Origin: Sulfuricella sp.
Lineage (GTDB): Bacteria > Pseudomonadota > Gammaproteobacteria > Burkholderiales > Sulfuricellaceae
Reading direction: 5' to 3'
Assembly: GCA_018336195.1 (NCBI GenBank)
Contig: JAGXQV010000003.1
Location: forward strand, 1-38,296
Length of the DNA stretch: 38,296 nucleotides
Positions 8,262 to 17,337 of the stretch are shown piece by piece. The translations under genes were made by a program, and so were the position numbers. Within the stretch, counting starts at the first letter, position 1. Each line of letters opens with the position of its first letter. Below the pieces are notes generated by a model, which saw only the letters and a list, made by a program, of their open reading frames with translations, had not been told where the DNA came from and searched no databases.

Positions 8262-8561
8262 ATGATCCGACACATCGTTTTGTGGCGCTTGAACGGCGAC
8301 ACCCCTGAGCACAAGGAACAATCCGCCCGCGCCATCAAAACCGCGCTGGAAGCGCTCAACGGCAAAATTCCCGGCTTGCTCCGCCTTGAAGTGGGGCTGG
8401 ATTTCAGTCGCGGCGCCGATTCCGCCGACATCGCCCTGTATTCGGAATTCGAGAGCCGCGCGGCGTTGCACGCCTACCACGATCACCCCGAGCATTTGAA
8501 GGTCGTTCCCCTGGTCAAATCGGCCCGCTGCGAGCGGCGCATCATCGATTTTGAAGCGTGA
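8262..8561 (+). CDS. Dabb-family stress-responsive alpha/beta-barrel protein
   Basis: 99 residues, with AGGAAA upstream of the ATG. It begins MIRHIVLWRL and ends in a strand with CERRIIDFEA; the central AYHDHPEHLKVV with its histidines is the hallmark of the dimeric alpha/beta-barrel (Dabb) family. These are small cytoplasmic dimers whose known members include plant stress proteins and a few enzymes; the function in bacteria is mostly unknown. It follows the FmdB gene by 60 bases on the same strand and may be co-transcribed. Confidence 0.88.
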   Translation: MIRHIVLWRLNGDTPEHKEQSARAIKTALEALNGKIPGLLRLEVGLDFSRGADSADIALYSEFESRAALHAYHDHPEHLKVVPLVKSARCERRIIDFEA

Positions 8562-8632
8562 TTTCTCGCGTTTTAGCCGTTTTTCAAAAAAACTTCAAAA
8601 ATAACTTTTTGTTTATCAGTTGGTTGCGATGT

Positions 8633-8679
8633 ACCTGTTATTTGTTACAGGTGGCAAGCGCAACGATACTTGCGATAAT
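8633..8679 (+). promoter_or_regulatory. Two hairpins and an extended -10 promoter candidate
   Basis: ACCTGT (8633-8638) pairs with ACAGGT (8647-8652), and just after it GCAAG (8654-8658) pairs with CTTGC (8669-8673). Partly overlapping the second repeat is TGCGATAAT (8671-8679), an extended -10 element (TG, one base, GATAAT) with no good -35. This would place a start about 95 bases before the small cysteine-rich gene. The palindromes look like operators that overlap the promoter, or RNA hairpins ending the Dabb transcript. The region before it is A/T-rich. Confidence 0.4.
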
Positions 8680-8782
8680 CCTGCCTCCCATTTTTTCGGG
8701 CTGATTTTTAGTCGGCTCGTCATGTCGGTGGAAAGGCGGATTTTCCCTCCCTACCGCACCGGATAAACACTAAGGATCAACC

Positions 8783-9034
8783 ATGGAAGTAATCACCATC
8801 GATTTCAGCACCCAACTCTGCGGAACCTGCCATCATTGGCAGGGCGCGCGCCAGAACGAACGGGGCGTATGGATTCGTTGCATGAGGCAGGGTGACGGCC
8901 TGTGCCAATCGCCCCAGACCGGTAAACTGAGCGTGCTGGACTCCATCAAGAAATGCGTGGATGGAGAAAACTGCGCGAATTGGATGAAATGGGATGTCCC
9001 TCCCACAGCCGGTTCCCTCGGCAAGGTCGGTTAA
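8783..9034 (+). CDS. Small cysteine-rich protein of unknown function
   Basis: 83 residues, with AAGGA seven bases before the ATG and its own promoter candidate upstream. Six cysteines (C13, C16, C33, C41, C58, C64) and two histidines directly after C16 (CGTCHHW) suggest a metal site or a disulfide-rich fold; CANWMKW near the end is striking. No signal peptide is visible, which favours metal binding in the cytoplasm over disulfides. I do not recognise a family. Its neighbours (Dabb protein, large PEPCK-like enzyme) give no firm hint of a role. Confidence 0.7.
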   Translation: MEVITIDFSTQLCGTCHHWQGARQNERGVWIRCMRQGDGLCQSPQTGKLSVLDSIKKCVDGENCANWMKWDVPPTAGSLGKVG

Positions 9035-9219
9035 GCCGCGCGGCCATCTTTATCCCTTCCTTGCGCCGTCCATCCGGCTGCCGCCAAACGGGACAAGCTC
9101 CCCGGCCATCACCTCGATAAATCCCCCTTCCGCCATCACTCATACAAAAATTCGCGCATTTTCAGAGTAAAATGCTGCCTTTTTCCCGTGTATGCGGGAG
9201 TGTGAATGGGGCGTTTTTC

Positions 9220-12200
9220 ATGGATTTGAACCAATTTCTCGGGCTGGGCGAGGCTGAAGACCCGCGTGAAGCGCGCGAGCGACTGCAACTCTACATCAAC
9301 CTCAAGCTGGCTTCGTCCGGCCAGCCGACTTGCCAGGAAGGCAGCGACGGCGGCTTTCTGGCGGTGGCCCACGATCTCCTCAAGAGCTATCGCGAAAAAT
9401 CGCGACTCTTGTCCGGCTACCTGTGCCCGCCCGATCAGCGCATCCAGTCGTTTCTCGACGCGTACCTCGCCGGACTCGGCACGGACGCCACCCCGCGTCT
9501 CCCGGAAAACACTCTGATCCTCGACCGCCACGGCGTGGCGCGCGAACTGTCGTTGCCGGTAAACCGCAACGAATACGCCAGCGAATACGTCACCAGCTAC
9601 CGCATCCGCAACGGCGTGCTGCACAACCCGGCGAGCGACCGGCGCACTACCAAGGGTTCGTTTCATATCGCCGAAGGCGGCCTGCCGGTGCCCGGCGACA
9701 AGAAGTCCGTCCCCAAGGCTACTTTCGCACGGCTCTTGCGCGAAGCATTGAATCCTCCCGAGCACATGTTGAGCTTGCCTTTCATGGCCGGTCAGCCGCA
9801 GGAAGCGAAGATGTTCGTGTCGTTGCTGTTGCGCCCGGTGGTGTGCCCGGAGATTCCCGGCCTGGCTCCGGAAAAGAGCATGGAAATCCGCTTTTTCGCG
9901 CCCGGCAGCCTGGTCAGCAACCTCGATTTCGTCGAGAGTATTTTCGGTAACGGCGGCAACCCGGTGCTCTCCAACCACGACGCCGGACTCGACGTGGATC
10001 ACTGGACCGGCCATTCGGGCTGCGTGATACTCGCCCCGCACCTCAATCGTTACACCAAGAAAGCCCTGGGCCTGCCGCATTACGACGCGGCCAGCGAGCG
10101 CCAGCGCCGCGACGGCATGTGCTGGAAGGACGAGGGCGAACTGTACAACGAGGGGGCGGCCTTCAAGATCACCGCCCGCGACGAGCGCGGGGTGATCGTC
10201 ACCCTGATCGCCGACAATTACTACGGCTATTGCAAAAAGGAAGTCAAAACCCAGATCAGCTACGCCGCCAACCTGTTCGGCCTGGCCGAAGAGGAGCACG
10301 CCGGCGGCGCGCTGGCCTTCCCGCGGCGTAACCACGGCGAGGAATTCGATGAGAACAGCCTGATTCGCGCCCCGGAATACGATTTCGCCTACCTGGAACG
10401 GCATTTCGCCGACCTGATGGAGGTGCAACCCGACGGCTACGGCATCGACAGGCGCTTCCCGAAAGTCGTGTACCTGCCCCAGGACGTGCGCATGGACATT
10501 CCCACCCAGCGCATCACCTGGGTGAAGGACGGTCAGCCGCGCAGCCTCAAGCTACGCCCCGACCGGATTTACGTGCAGCCCGACGGCTACAAGATCGTCA
10601 TGCAGAAGCACCCCGGCGCGCCCTCCTGGCGCCTGCTCGGCGCGGATGCGGAAGGCACCTTCTGCCATAAGCCGTGCACGGTTTCAGGCGGCGGCAAGTC
10701 GGAGATTTCCAAGTCGCTCAACGATGCGGTCATCAACGGCCCGCTGTTCGTCGCGCACATCGAGCACGATCTCGACCACGTCGAGGAAATTTTCCGGCGC
10801 GATTATTCCGACCGCTTCCTCCCCGGTTACGAACACGAGGATCACAACGCCAAGCGCATGCTGCTTTCCATCGAACGCAGTCTGGGTTCGGTCATCAAGG
10901 TGCTCACCCCCTCGCTCTCCTACACCGCCGAATACAACGCCTGGCTGGAAGGCATCCCGGATCGTATCCTTGCCCTGGTGTTCGTCATCAAGCGCATGTA
11001 CCGCGCCGAATGGGGCAACGACTGGCGCAAGCTGATGTCGGCGGATTTCGTCAACGGTCATCCCGGTCACGAACTCAAGCTCGGCGAGCGCAAGCTGGTC
11101 GGCTCCTACCTGCGCATCGGTTTTGCCGAGAACGGCGCGTGGCGTGTCTTCAAGCTGCGCCAGGACTTCATCGCCGCCGACAAGGTGCAGATGGAGGACG
11201 ACATCAGCGCCTCGGTGGTGGTGCCTGCCGAGATTCTCCCCAACCTCTCGCCGAAGAGCGCCGACCCCTGCGTGAAACTGGTGCGCAACTGCGAATACCG
11301 CTTGTTCCAGCGCCCCGACGAGGCCATCCATCGCGGCTTCGACAAGCAGACCGAATTCGACATGGCGCAGCGCGACAATTTCATCGCCAATTTCGAGCCG
11401 CTCAGCGGCGAAGCGCTGGCCGACATCATCGACGACGTAGTGGGCTTCGACCAGTTCACCGAACCGATGAAAGAGCTTCTCGGTGCCGCCCACCGAGCCG
11501 GCGAAACCGTGGTGTCCTCCGCGCATCCGCGGCTGGTCGACGGCAAGCCCAGCAAGAATCCGCGCTACCTGCAACTGCGCCCCGACCTCGCCAACCCGGT
11601 CGGTCGCTACGTCGCCGAAATCGGCGCGCGCTTCAAGCGCCGAGTCACCCTCGACCAGCCCCTTTGCGAACCGGTCAACGCCGTGCTGGTGGGGCGTCGC
11701 AACAACCCGCCGGAACCCGGTATTCGCCCGCTGGCGGTGTACAACCCGATTCACTACCAGGAGTTGCCCGAACTCTTCATGGATTTCGTGTGCAGCCTCA
11801 CCGGCAAATCGCCATCGACCACCGGTGCAGGCTCCGAGGGTGCGCTCACCAAAAGCCCATTCAACGCCCTGCGTCCCACCGCCGACCTCAACAACGCCCT
11901 GGTGTCGTTCATCCTCACCGGCTACGCCGGCTATTCCACCGCCGCCGGCTGGATCGGTCCGAAATACCGGGTCGATCACGACATCAGCCTGCTGGTCCCG
12001 GAAATCTGGTCGCGTCTCTCGGCCCGCGAGCGCGACCCGCGCGTCCTCATCGAAACCGGCTATCTGGAAAAGATCGCCGATTTCGACTATGCAGGCCGCC
12101 CGGTGCTGGCCAGTCGCCTCGGCTACCGCATCACCGAACGCTTCGTCCACGGCTTCATGGGCAAGATCTTCGACACCCCGCGCGCAGTGTTCGGCGAGGA

Positions 12201-12675
12201 AATCCTCCGTCCCGAAACCCAGGACTTGGCGGTCTTCGTCGACGGCGTGAACAACATCGTCGAAGCCCAGCAGAAGGTCGCCAAATGCTACCTGGAAGAC
12301 GGCAGCATCGACGACGCCTGCCCGCCCCTCAAGGCGCTCCTCCACATCATGGCGGACGGGCACTACCAGGGCAAGGACGCCCACCACCCGGAAATCCGCG
12401 CGCTGTTCACCCGCGATGCCCTGCTCGCCTCGGAGTGGTACCGCGAACGCCTGGAAACCAAGCAGGTGCGTGACATCGCCCTGTGGCAGCGGCACATTGC
12501 CTACCTGGAGGGATTCGCCGTCCGTGCCAGCCATCAGGACATCGCCGAACGCCTCGATATCCCGGCCCGCCTCGATCACGCCCGCGTCATGCTGGCCGCG
12601 GTGCAGGCTCCGGGCTACCCGGAAAGCCTGCGCGGCACGCTGGGCGCCGATCCGATGGGGGCAGCACGGGGATAG
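9220..12675 (+). CDS. Very large PEP carboxykinase-like protein, probably PPi-dependent
   Basis: 1151 residues, cytoplasmic, without signal or membrane helices. Its size and overall look match the PPi-type phosphoenolpyruvate carboxykinases described from Entamoeba and Propionibacterium, about twice the size of ATP or GTP enzymes. Those interconvert oxaloacetate plus PPi with PEP, CO2 and phosphate. Visible blocks are the glycine-rich SGGGKSEISKS (489-499), which recalls a kinase-type phosphate loop, and TGKSPSTTGAGSEGALTKSP (861-880). I made the assignment from memory of the family, not an alignment; a conserved protein of other function is the alternative. I chose the ATG at 9220 (MDLNQFLGLG) over 9172, which would add 16 atypical residues. 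It faces the AcoR-type regulator convergently across a hairpin. Confidence 0.6.
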   Translation: MDLNQFLGLGEAEDPREARERLQLYINLKLASSGQPTCQEGSDGGFLAVAHDLLKSYREKSRLLSGYLCPPDQRIQSFLDAYLAGLGTDATPRLPENTLILDRHGVARELSLPVNRNEYASEYVTSYRIRNGVLHNPASDRRTTKGSFHIAEGGLPVPGDKKSVPKATFARLLREALNPPEHMLSLPFMAGQPQEAKMFVSLLLRPVVCPEIPGLAPEKSMEIRFFAPGSLVSNLDFVESIFGNGGNPVLSNHDAGLDVDHWTGHSGCVILAPHLNRYTKKALGLPHYDAASERQRRDGMCWKDEGELYNEGAAFKITARDERGVIVTLIADNYYGYCKKEVKTQISYAANLFGLAEEEHAGGALAFPRRNHGEEFDENSLIRAPEYDFAYLERHFADLMEVQPDGYGIDRRFPKVVYLPQDVRMDIPTQRITWVKDGQPRSLKLRPDRIYVQPDGYKIVMQKHPGAPSWRLLGADAEGTFCHKPCTVSGGGKSEISKSLNDAVINGPLFVAHIEHDLDHVEEIFRRDYSDRFLPGYEHEDHNAKRMLLSIERSLGSVIKVLTPSLSYTAEYNAWLEGIPDRILALVFVIKRMYRAEWGNDWRKLMSADFVNGHPGHELKLGERKLVGSYLRIGFAENGAWRVFKLRQDFIAADKVQMEDDISASVVVPAEILPNLSPKSADPCVKLVRNCEYRLFQRPDEAIHRGFDKQTEFDMAQRDNFIANFEPLSGEALADIIDDVVGFDQFTEPMKELLGAAHRAGETVVSSAHPRLVDGKPSKNPRYLQLRPDLANPVGRYVAEIGARFKRRVTLDQPLCEPVNAVLVGRRNNPPEPGIRPLAVYNPIHYQELPELFMDFVCSLTGKSPSTTGAGSEGALTKSPFNALRPTADLNNALVSFILTGYAGYSTAAGWIGPKYRVDHDISLLVPEIWSRLSARERDPRVLIETGYLEKIADFDYAGRPVLASRLGYRITERFVHGFMGKIFDTPRAVFGEEILRPETQDLAVFVDGVNNIVEAQQKVAKCYLEDGSIDDACPPLKALLHIMADGHYQGKDAHHPEIRALFTRDALLASEWYRERLETKQVRDIALWQRHIAYLEGFAVRASHQDIAERLDIPARLDHARVMLAAVQAPGYPESLRGTLGADPMGAARG

Positions 12676-12739
12676 CTTGGGGAGCCTGGATGAAGCGAGA
12701 GCGGAATCCGGGAACTACGGTACAGGGCAGATGAGGGTT

Positions 12740-12760
12740 GGCATTCGTGACGCGGATGCC
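12740..12760. terminator. Hairpin between convergent genes
   Basis: A 21-base sequence begins GGCATTCGT and ends GCGGATGCC; it folds into nine pairs (two of them G-T) around a three-base loop. It lies between the PEPCK-like stop and the convergent stop of the regulator gene, and ATTTCATTCC follows on the plus strand. Position and shape fit a terminator serving both strands, although the T-run is interrupted. Confidence 0.5.
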
Positions 12761-12763
12761 ATT

Positions 12764-14701
12764 TCATTCCATGCGCGTCACGTCCTTACCCATTCGTTGC
12801 TTCATCCTGCGGTATAGCGTGTTGCGGCTGATGCCCAGTCGTCGTGCCGCTTCCGAGATGTTGCCGCGCACCGATTCCACAGCGCGCTGGATCGCGGCAT
12901 CCGACAGGGTGCGCAGGTTGCCGATGGCCTCTTCCAGCGCCGAATTGTGTTCCGCTTGCCGCGGCGCCAATTCTTCGGCCAGATCGTCGGGCAAATGCTG
13001 CCAGCCGATGTGCGCGTCGTCTTCTTCCAGCAATGCGCAGGCGGTACGCAACGCATTGGAAAGTTGGCGCAGGTTGCCGGGCCAGGCGTAATCGGCGAAG
13101 GCCGCGGCCAGCGAGGCGTCGAGGGTGATGCCGCGCCCCGGTGCCTCTGTATCGATCAGTTTCGTCACCAGCGCATTGAAATCACTGCGCTCGCGCAAGG
13201 CCGGCAGCGTCAGGGTCAGGCCGTTGATGCGATAGTAGAGATCGGCGCGGAAACGGCCTGCGTCCATTTCGTTTTTCAAGTTGCGATGGGTTGCGCAAAT
13301 CAGGGTGAAATCCACCGCCACCGCCTTGCCGCCGCCCAGCGGCGTGACCTGGCGCTCTTGGAGCACCCGTAGCAGGCGGCCCTGCAAGGCCATCGGCATA
13401 TCGCCGATTTCGTCGAGAAACAGGGTGCCGCCGTGCGCCTCGCGGATGCGCCCCGGCGAGCCATCGCGCCGTGCGCCGGTGTAGGCGCCCGGCGCGTAAC
13501 CGAAGATTTCGGCCTCGAACAGGTTTTCCGGCAGCGCCGCGCAATTCACCGCGACGAAAGGCCGGTCGCGGCGCGGCCCACAGCGGTGCGCAGCACTGGC
13601 GAACAACTCCTTGCCCACCCCCGACTCGCCTTGCAGGAGCAGGGCAATCGGCTTGTCGAGCACTTTGCGCGCTCGCTCGACGATGGCCTGCATCCGGGCG
13701 TCGCCGTTATCGAGTGCCGCCAGCGCATCGCGCGGTGCGGTTGTTCTGTTGGCACCACGCGCCGCCAACGGGCGGCGGCCCAGCTCGATACGCACGAACA
13801 GGCGTCCGCCGCGTTGCTGGTTGACCAGCAACGGCTGGCTGGCGCAGCGCCGTCCCCAATCGATAAGCTCATCGATGCGCAAGTCGAAGATGCGTTGGAG
13901 CGGCGTCGCGTTGAGGTCGGCGGTCGCTAGGCCCAGGAGCGCCAGTCCGGCCTGGTTGGCGCCGACGATCCAGCCATCCTCGGAGATCGCCGCAACCCCT
14001 TCGGCGACCGTGCCGATCCCTTCGGCGAGCGGGTGAAAGCGCAGGCGCACACTCTCCCCGTGGCGTGCCTCGAACAGGCGGTTTTCGATCATCTGCGCGG
14101 CGGCGCGCACCAGCCCGAAGGTATGCGGGTGACGGCTGCGCTGTTCGCCGGAAATGTCGAGTATGCCCAGCAGGCGCCCGTCCGGCGCGACGATCGGGGC
14201 GGCGGCACAGGTCAGAAAAGCGTTGCGTTCGAGGTAATGTTCGGCGCCATGCACGACCACCGGGGAGCCTTCGGACAACGCGGTGCCGATGGCATTGGTG
14301 CCGCGATGGCGTTCGTGCCACGAGGCGCCGGGCATCAGCGCGACGCGCTCGGCGCGCGTCAGGAAGTCGGCATCGCCGAGCGACTGGAGCAACACGCCGT
14401 TTTCATCGGAAAGAATCACCATGCTGCCGGAATTACGGGTCTGCCCATGCAAGTACTCCATCACCGGTCGCGCATTGGCGATCAGTTCCCGCTGGCGCGC
14501 CACCGCGCGGGCGAGTTCGCCGGCGGACAGATGCGGTGTTTCACCCAGCCGTCCGGCAGGCGCCAGGCCGGCGGCAAGGCTGCGCCGCCACGACCGCTCG
14601 ACGTGTTCCTTGAGCAGTCCGCCAGGCAGTTCACCGCGCTCCAGCAATAAATGTCGAGCTTGACGCAAAGCCACGTCGGGGTACCTCGTGTTCGGGGTCA
14701 T
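12764..14701 (-). CDS. AcoR-type sigma-54-dependent transcriptional activator
   Basis: 645 residues, with GGAGG eight bases before the ATG. Order: N-terminal GAF-like sensor (about 70-215), PAS-like segment (about 225-310), AAA+ domain (about 335-560) and C-terminal Fis-type helix-turn-helix (NISEAARRLGISRNTLYRR). The AAA+ domain has Walker A GESGVGKE (358-365) and Walker B GGTLFLDE (424-431). The sigma-54 contact loop reads GAYTGA (405-410), the tyrosine variant of GAFTGA. This is the AcoR/ExaE-like layout, which drives alcohol or aldehyde catabolic genes. It is divergent from exaC, whose promoter is of the -24/-12 class and carries paired palindromes, so exaC is the obvious target. The inducer is probably an aldehyde or alcohol, by inference. 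Confidence 0.9.
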   Translation of the reverse strand: MTPNTRYPDVALRQARHLLLERGELPGGLLKEHVERSWRRSLAAGLAPAGRLGETPHLSAGELARAVARQRELIANARPVMEYLHGQTRNSGSMVILSDENGVLLQSLGDADFLTRAERVALMPGASWHERHRGTNAIGTALSEGSPVVVHGAEHYLERNAFLTCAAAPIVAPDGRLLGILDISGEQRSRHPHTFGLVRAAAQMIENRLFEARHGESVRLRFHPLAEGIGTVAEGVAAISEDGWIVGANQAGLALLGLATADLNATPLQRIFDLRIDELIDWGRRCASQPLLVNQQRGGRLFVRIELGRRPLAARGANRTTAPRDALAALDNGDARMQAIVERARKVLDKPIALLLQGESGVGKELFASAAHRCGPRRDRPFVAVNCAALPENLFEAEIFGYAPGAYTGARRDGSPGRIREAHGGTLFLDEIGDMPMALQGRLLRVLQERQVTPLGGGKAVAVDFTLICATHRNLKNEMDAGRFRADLYYRINGLTLTLPALRERSDFNALVTKLIDTEAPGRGITLDASLAAAFADYAWPGNLRQLSNALRTACALLEEDDAHIGWQHLPDDLAEELAPRQAEHNSALEEAIGNLRTLSDAAIQRAVESVRGNISEAARRLGISRNTLYRRMKQRMGKDVTRME

Positions 14702-14812
14702 GACCTATCCTCCGGAGTGTGGCGCCGCTGAGCGGCGTCCGATGTTTTCCGGCGAGTATTCAGGATTCACGGTTGGCGTGCAAGCCAAATCCGGGGATAT
14801 GCGAAAGAGGTG

Positions 14813-14845
14813 TGTCATTTCGTGACAGTGTCCCGTGGTGGGACA
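14813..14845. promoter_or_regulatory. Paired palindromes, probable activator sites for exaC
   Basis: Two inverted repeats stand one base apart: TGTCATTTCGTGACA (14813-14827) and TGTCCCGTGGTGGGACA (14829-14845). Both have TGTC/GACA outer arms and their centres are 17 bases apart. They lie about 80-110 bases upstream of the -24 element of the exaC promoter, the usual distance for an enhancer-binding activator. The divergent AcoR-type protein is the natural ligand. The palindromes are visible; the binding is inferred. Confidence 0.55.
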
Positions 14846-14922
14846 GGCGCGGCATTACAATTGACTCTGTGATCGTGAAGTTAATCGTTGCTGTATCAGT
14901 CTGTTACGGAGTACTTGGCGGC

Positions 14923-14938
14923 TGGCACAACTCCTGCC
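14923..14938 (+). promoter_or_regulatory. Sigma-54 (-24/-12) promoter of exaC
   Basis: TGGCAC (14923-14928), five bases, then CTGCC (14934-14938) closely match the TGGCAC-N5-TTGCA consensus, with the invariant GG and GC at the right spacing. Transcription should start about 12 bases further on, leaving a leader of about 50 bases before the exaC ATG at 14997. A sigma-54 activator gene is divergently placed, which strengthens the call. Confidence 0.75.
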
Positions 14939-14996
14939 TATTTAGGGAAGGCGGTCCACATCGGGCCGTCCAATCCAATAATTCGAGGAGATTCCC

Positions 14997-16517
<1,521 letters not shown>

Positions 16518-16531
16518 GTCCCAAGCAATGC

Positions 16532-16550
16532 GGGGCGGCTCGACCGCCCC
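16532..16550 (+). terminator. GC-rich hairpin after exaC
   Basis: GGGGCGG (16532-16538) and CCGCCCC (16544-16550) form a perfect 7-bp stem around CTCGA, 15 bases after the exaC stop. The stem is strong but GTCGGAAAGG follows instead of a T-run, so it may be a Rho-linked or RNA-stabilising hairpin rather than a classical terminator. Confidence 0.5.
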
Positions 16551-16720
16551 GTCGGAAAGGTACGCCGAGGAGGTTGGGCATAGCGGACTCGGTGAAAGCC
16601 GACGCGCGGCGTGAGCCTGGGACTAGGTATGCGAAAAGTCAGCGCAATAACGTCGCGAACAAACAATAAAAAAACCGCGAAACTCAATGTTTACGCAGAT
16701 TTGGTTGCTGCTGCAGAATT

Positions 16721-16747
16721 TGGTGCGGGAGCCGGAATCGAACCGGC
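16721..16747 (-). other. tRNA 3'-end-like fragment, possible integration site
   Basis: On the minus strand this reads as a T-arm, GCCGG-TTCGATT-CCGGC, followed by TCCCGC-A-CCA. That is the T-stem loop, 3' acceptor strand, discriminator base and CCA of a tRNA, most like a leucine tRNA, with one acceptor base missing. No matching D-arm or anticodon arm lies at the expected distance, so it is not an intact tRNA gene. Such fragments are often left where an element has integrated into a tRNA 3' end. It lies at the compositional boundary before the secretion operon. No second copy was noticed in the window. Confidence 0.5.
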
Positions 16748-16762
16748 ACGCTGTCTGTCGCC

Positions 16763-16815
16763 AGCGCGGGGATTTCGTTGCATGAATTTGACAGATGAAC
16801 GATGCAAATCCCGCT
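16763..16815. repeat. Long imperfect inverted repeat beside the tRNA-like fragment
   Basis: The arms AGCGCGGGGATTT (16763-16775) and AAATCCCGCT (16806-16815) pair apart from two extra bases. Nested inside, TTGCAT (16778-16783) pairs with ATGCAA (16802-16807), partly competing with the outer arm. The hairpin lies about 25 bases before the end of the last pseudopilin gene on its 3' side and could end the secretion operon transcript, or be part of a recombination site with the adjacent tRNA-like fragment. Confidence 0.45.
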
Positions 16816-16839
16816 ACTTTCGTTGCTAGGCAGAAAAAA

Positions 16840-17337
16840 TTAGTGCGTACCAACAATTTTTGAGCTAAACGATGCATAACCAAAAACCCATTCAGAGTAT
16901 TTGTTTTTTCCTTCAAGCGCTAATTGATCGGGATCGAACTGGGCCTTCTTAATGGGGGCTGCATTGGACTTGCTATAAACACCTGAAATTCTTCCTTCGG
17001 GTGTCAAAATGATCCCCCAATCTTCGGAACCCGTGAGAGGGTCAGCAAAAATTTTGCGCAAGTGCCGTCGTATACTTGGTACACGTGGGTCTCTGACGAG
17101 TTCTTGTAGCGTTGAGGGGTAGGGGGGCGTCGCTGCTGATGTTTCGTAATAGCTTTTGAAAGCAAGAGAAAATTGGCGCCCAATATAGAGTAGTTCCTCC
17201 TCCTGTGAGCGGCGTTGCATGCTGCTGCCGATGGTGATTGTGCTGGCGGAAGAAATGCCAAGAATTGCGACGAAAATCAGCAGTCCGATATAGGTGAATC
17301 CTTGGGAGGGCTTGTGCTGCGATCCGGTCTGAATCAT
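16840..17337 (-). CDS. Pseudopilin lacking the +5 glutamate (last gene of the secretion operon)
   Basis: 165 residues. The N-terminus has the type III signal of pseudopilins: a short polar leader, a glycine, then a hydrophobic helix (G-FTYIGLLIFVAILGI). After cleavage the residue at +5 is glycine, not the glutamate found in nearly all pilins and pseudopilins. Absence of this glutamate is typical of GspK, the tip subunit of type II systems. However, this protein is short and has a GspG-like C-terminal part (PYPSTLQELV, DPLTGSEDWG) instead of the large GspK domain. It abuts the stop of the upstream pseudopilin gene without a spacer. It is probably a minor subunit, perhaps at the tip; that role is inferred. 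Confidence 0.75.
   Translation of the reverse strand: MIQTGSQHKPSQGFTYIGLLIFVAILGISSASTITIGSSMQRRSQEEELLYIGRQFSLAFKSYYETSAATPPYPSTLQELVRDPRVPSIRRHLRKIFADPLTGSEDWGIILTPEGRISGVYSKSNAAPIKKAQFDPDQLALEGKNKYSEWVFGYASFSSKIVGTH

Larger units (their letters stand above)
16518..16839. other. Spacer between exaC and the secretion operon
   Basis: 322 bases with no convincing gene. It holds the hairpin after exaC, a GC-rich stretch to about 16620, then an abrupt change to AT-richer sequence (AAACAATAAAAAAACC near 16660). After that come a tRNA 3'-end-like fragment and a long imperfect hairpin. The step in base composition from the chromosome on the left to the secretion operon on the right falls inside this spacer. 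Short open frames across it have no ribosome-binding site or recognisable product. Confidence 0.6.

Noticed and set aside
10674-12579. Long open frames (599 codons plus, 631 codons minus) inside the PEPCK-like gene
   Set aside because: Their products are arginine/proline-rich or low in complexity and overlap a strongly protein-like frame; they are shadows of GC-rich coding sequence.
16721-16815. Complete tRNA gene
   Set aside because: The T-arm and CCA end are good, but one acceptor base is missing and no D-arm or anticodon arm with the invariant bases can be placed upstream.
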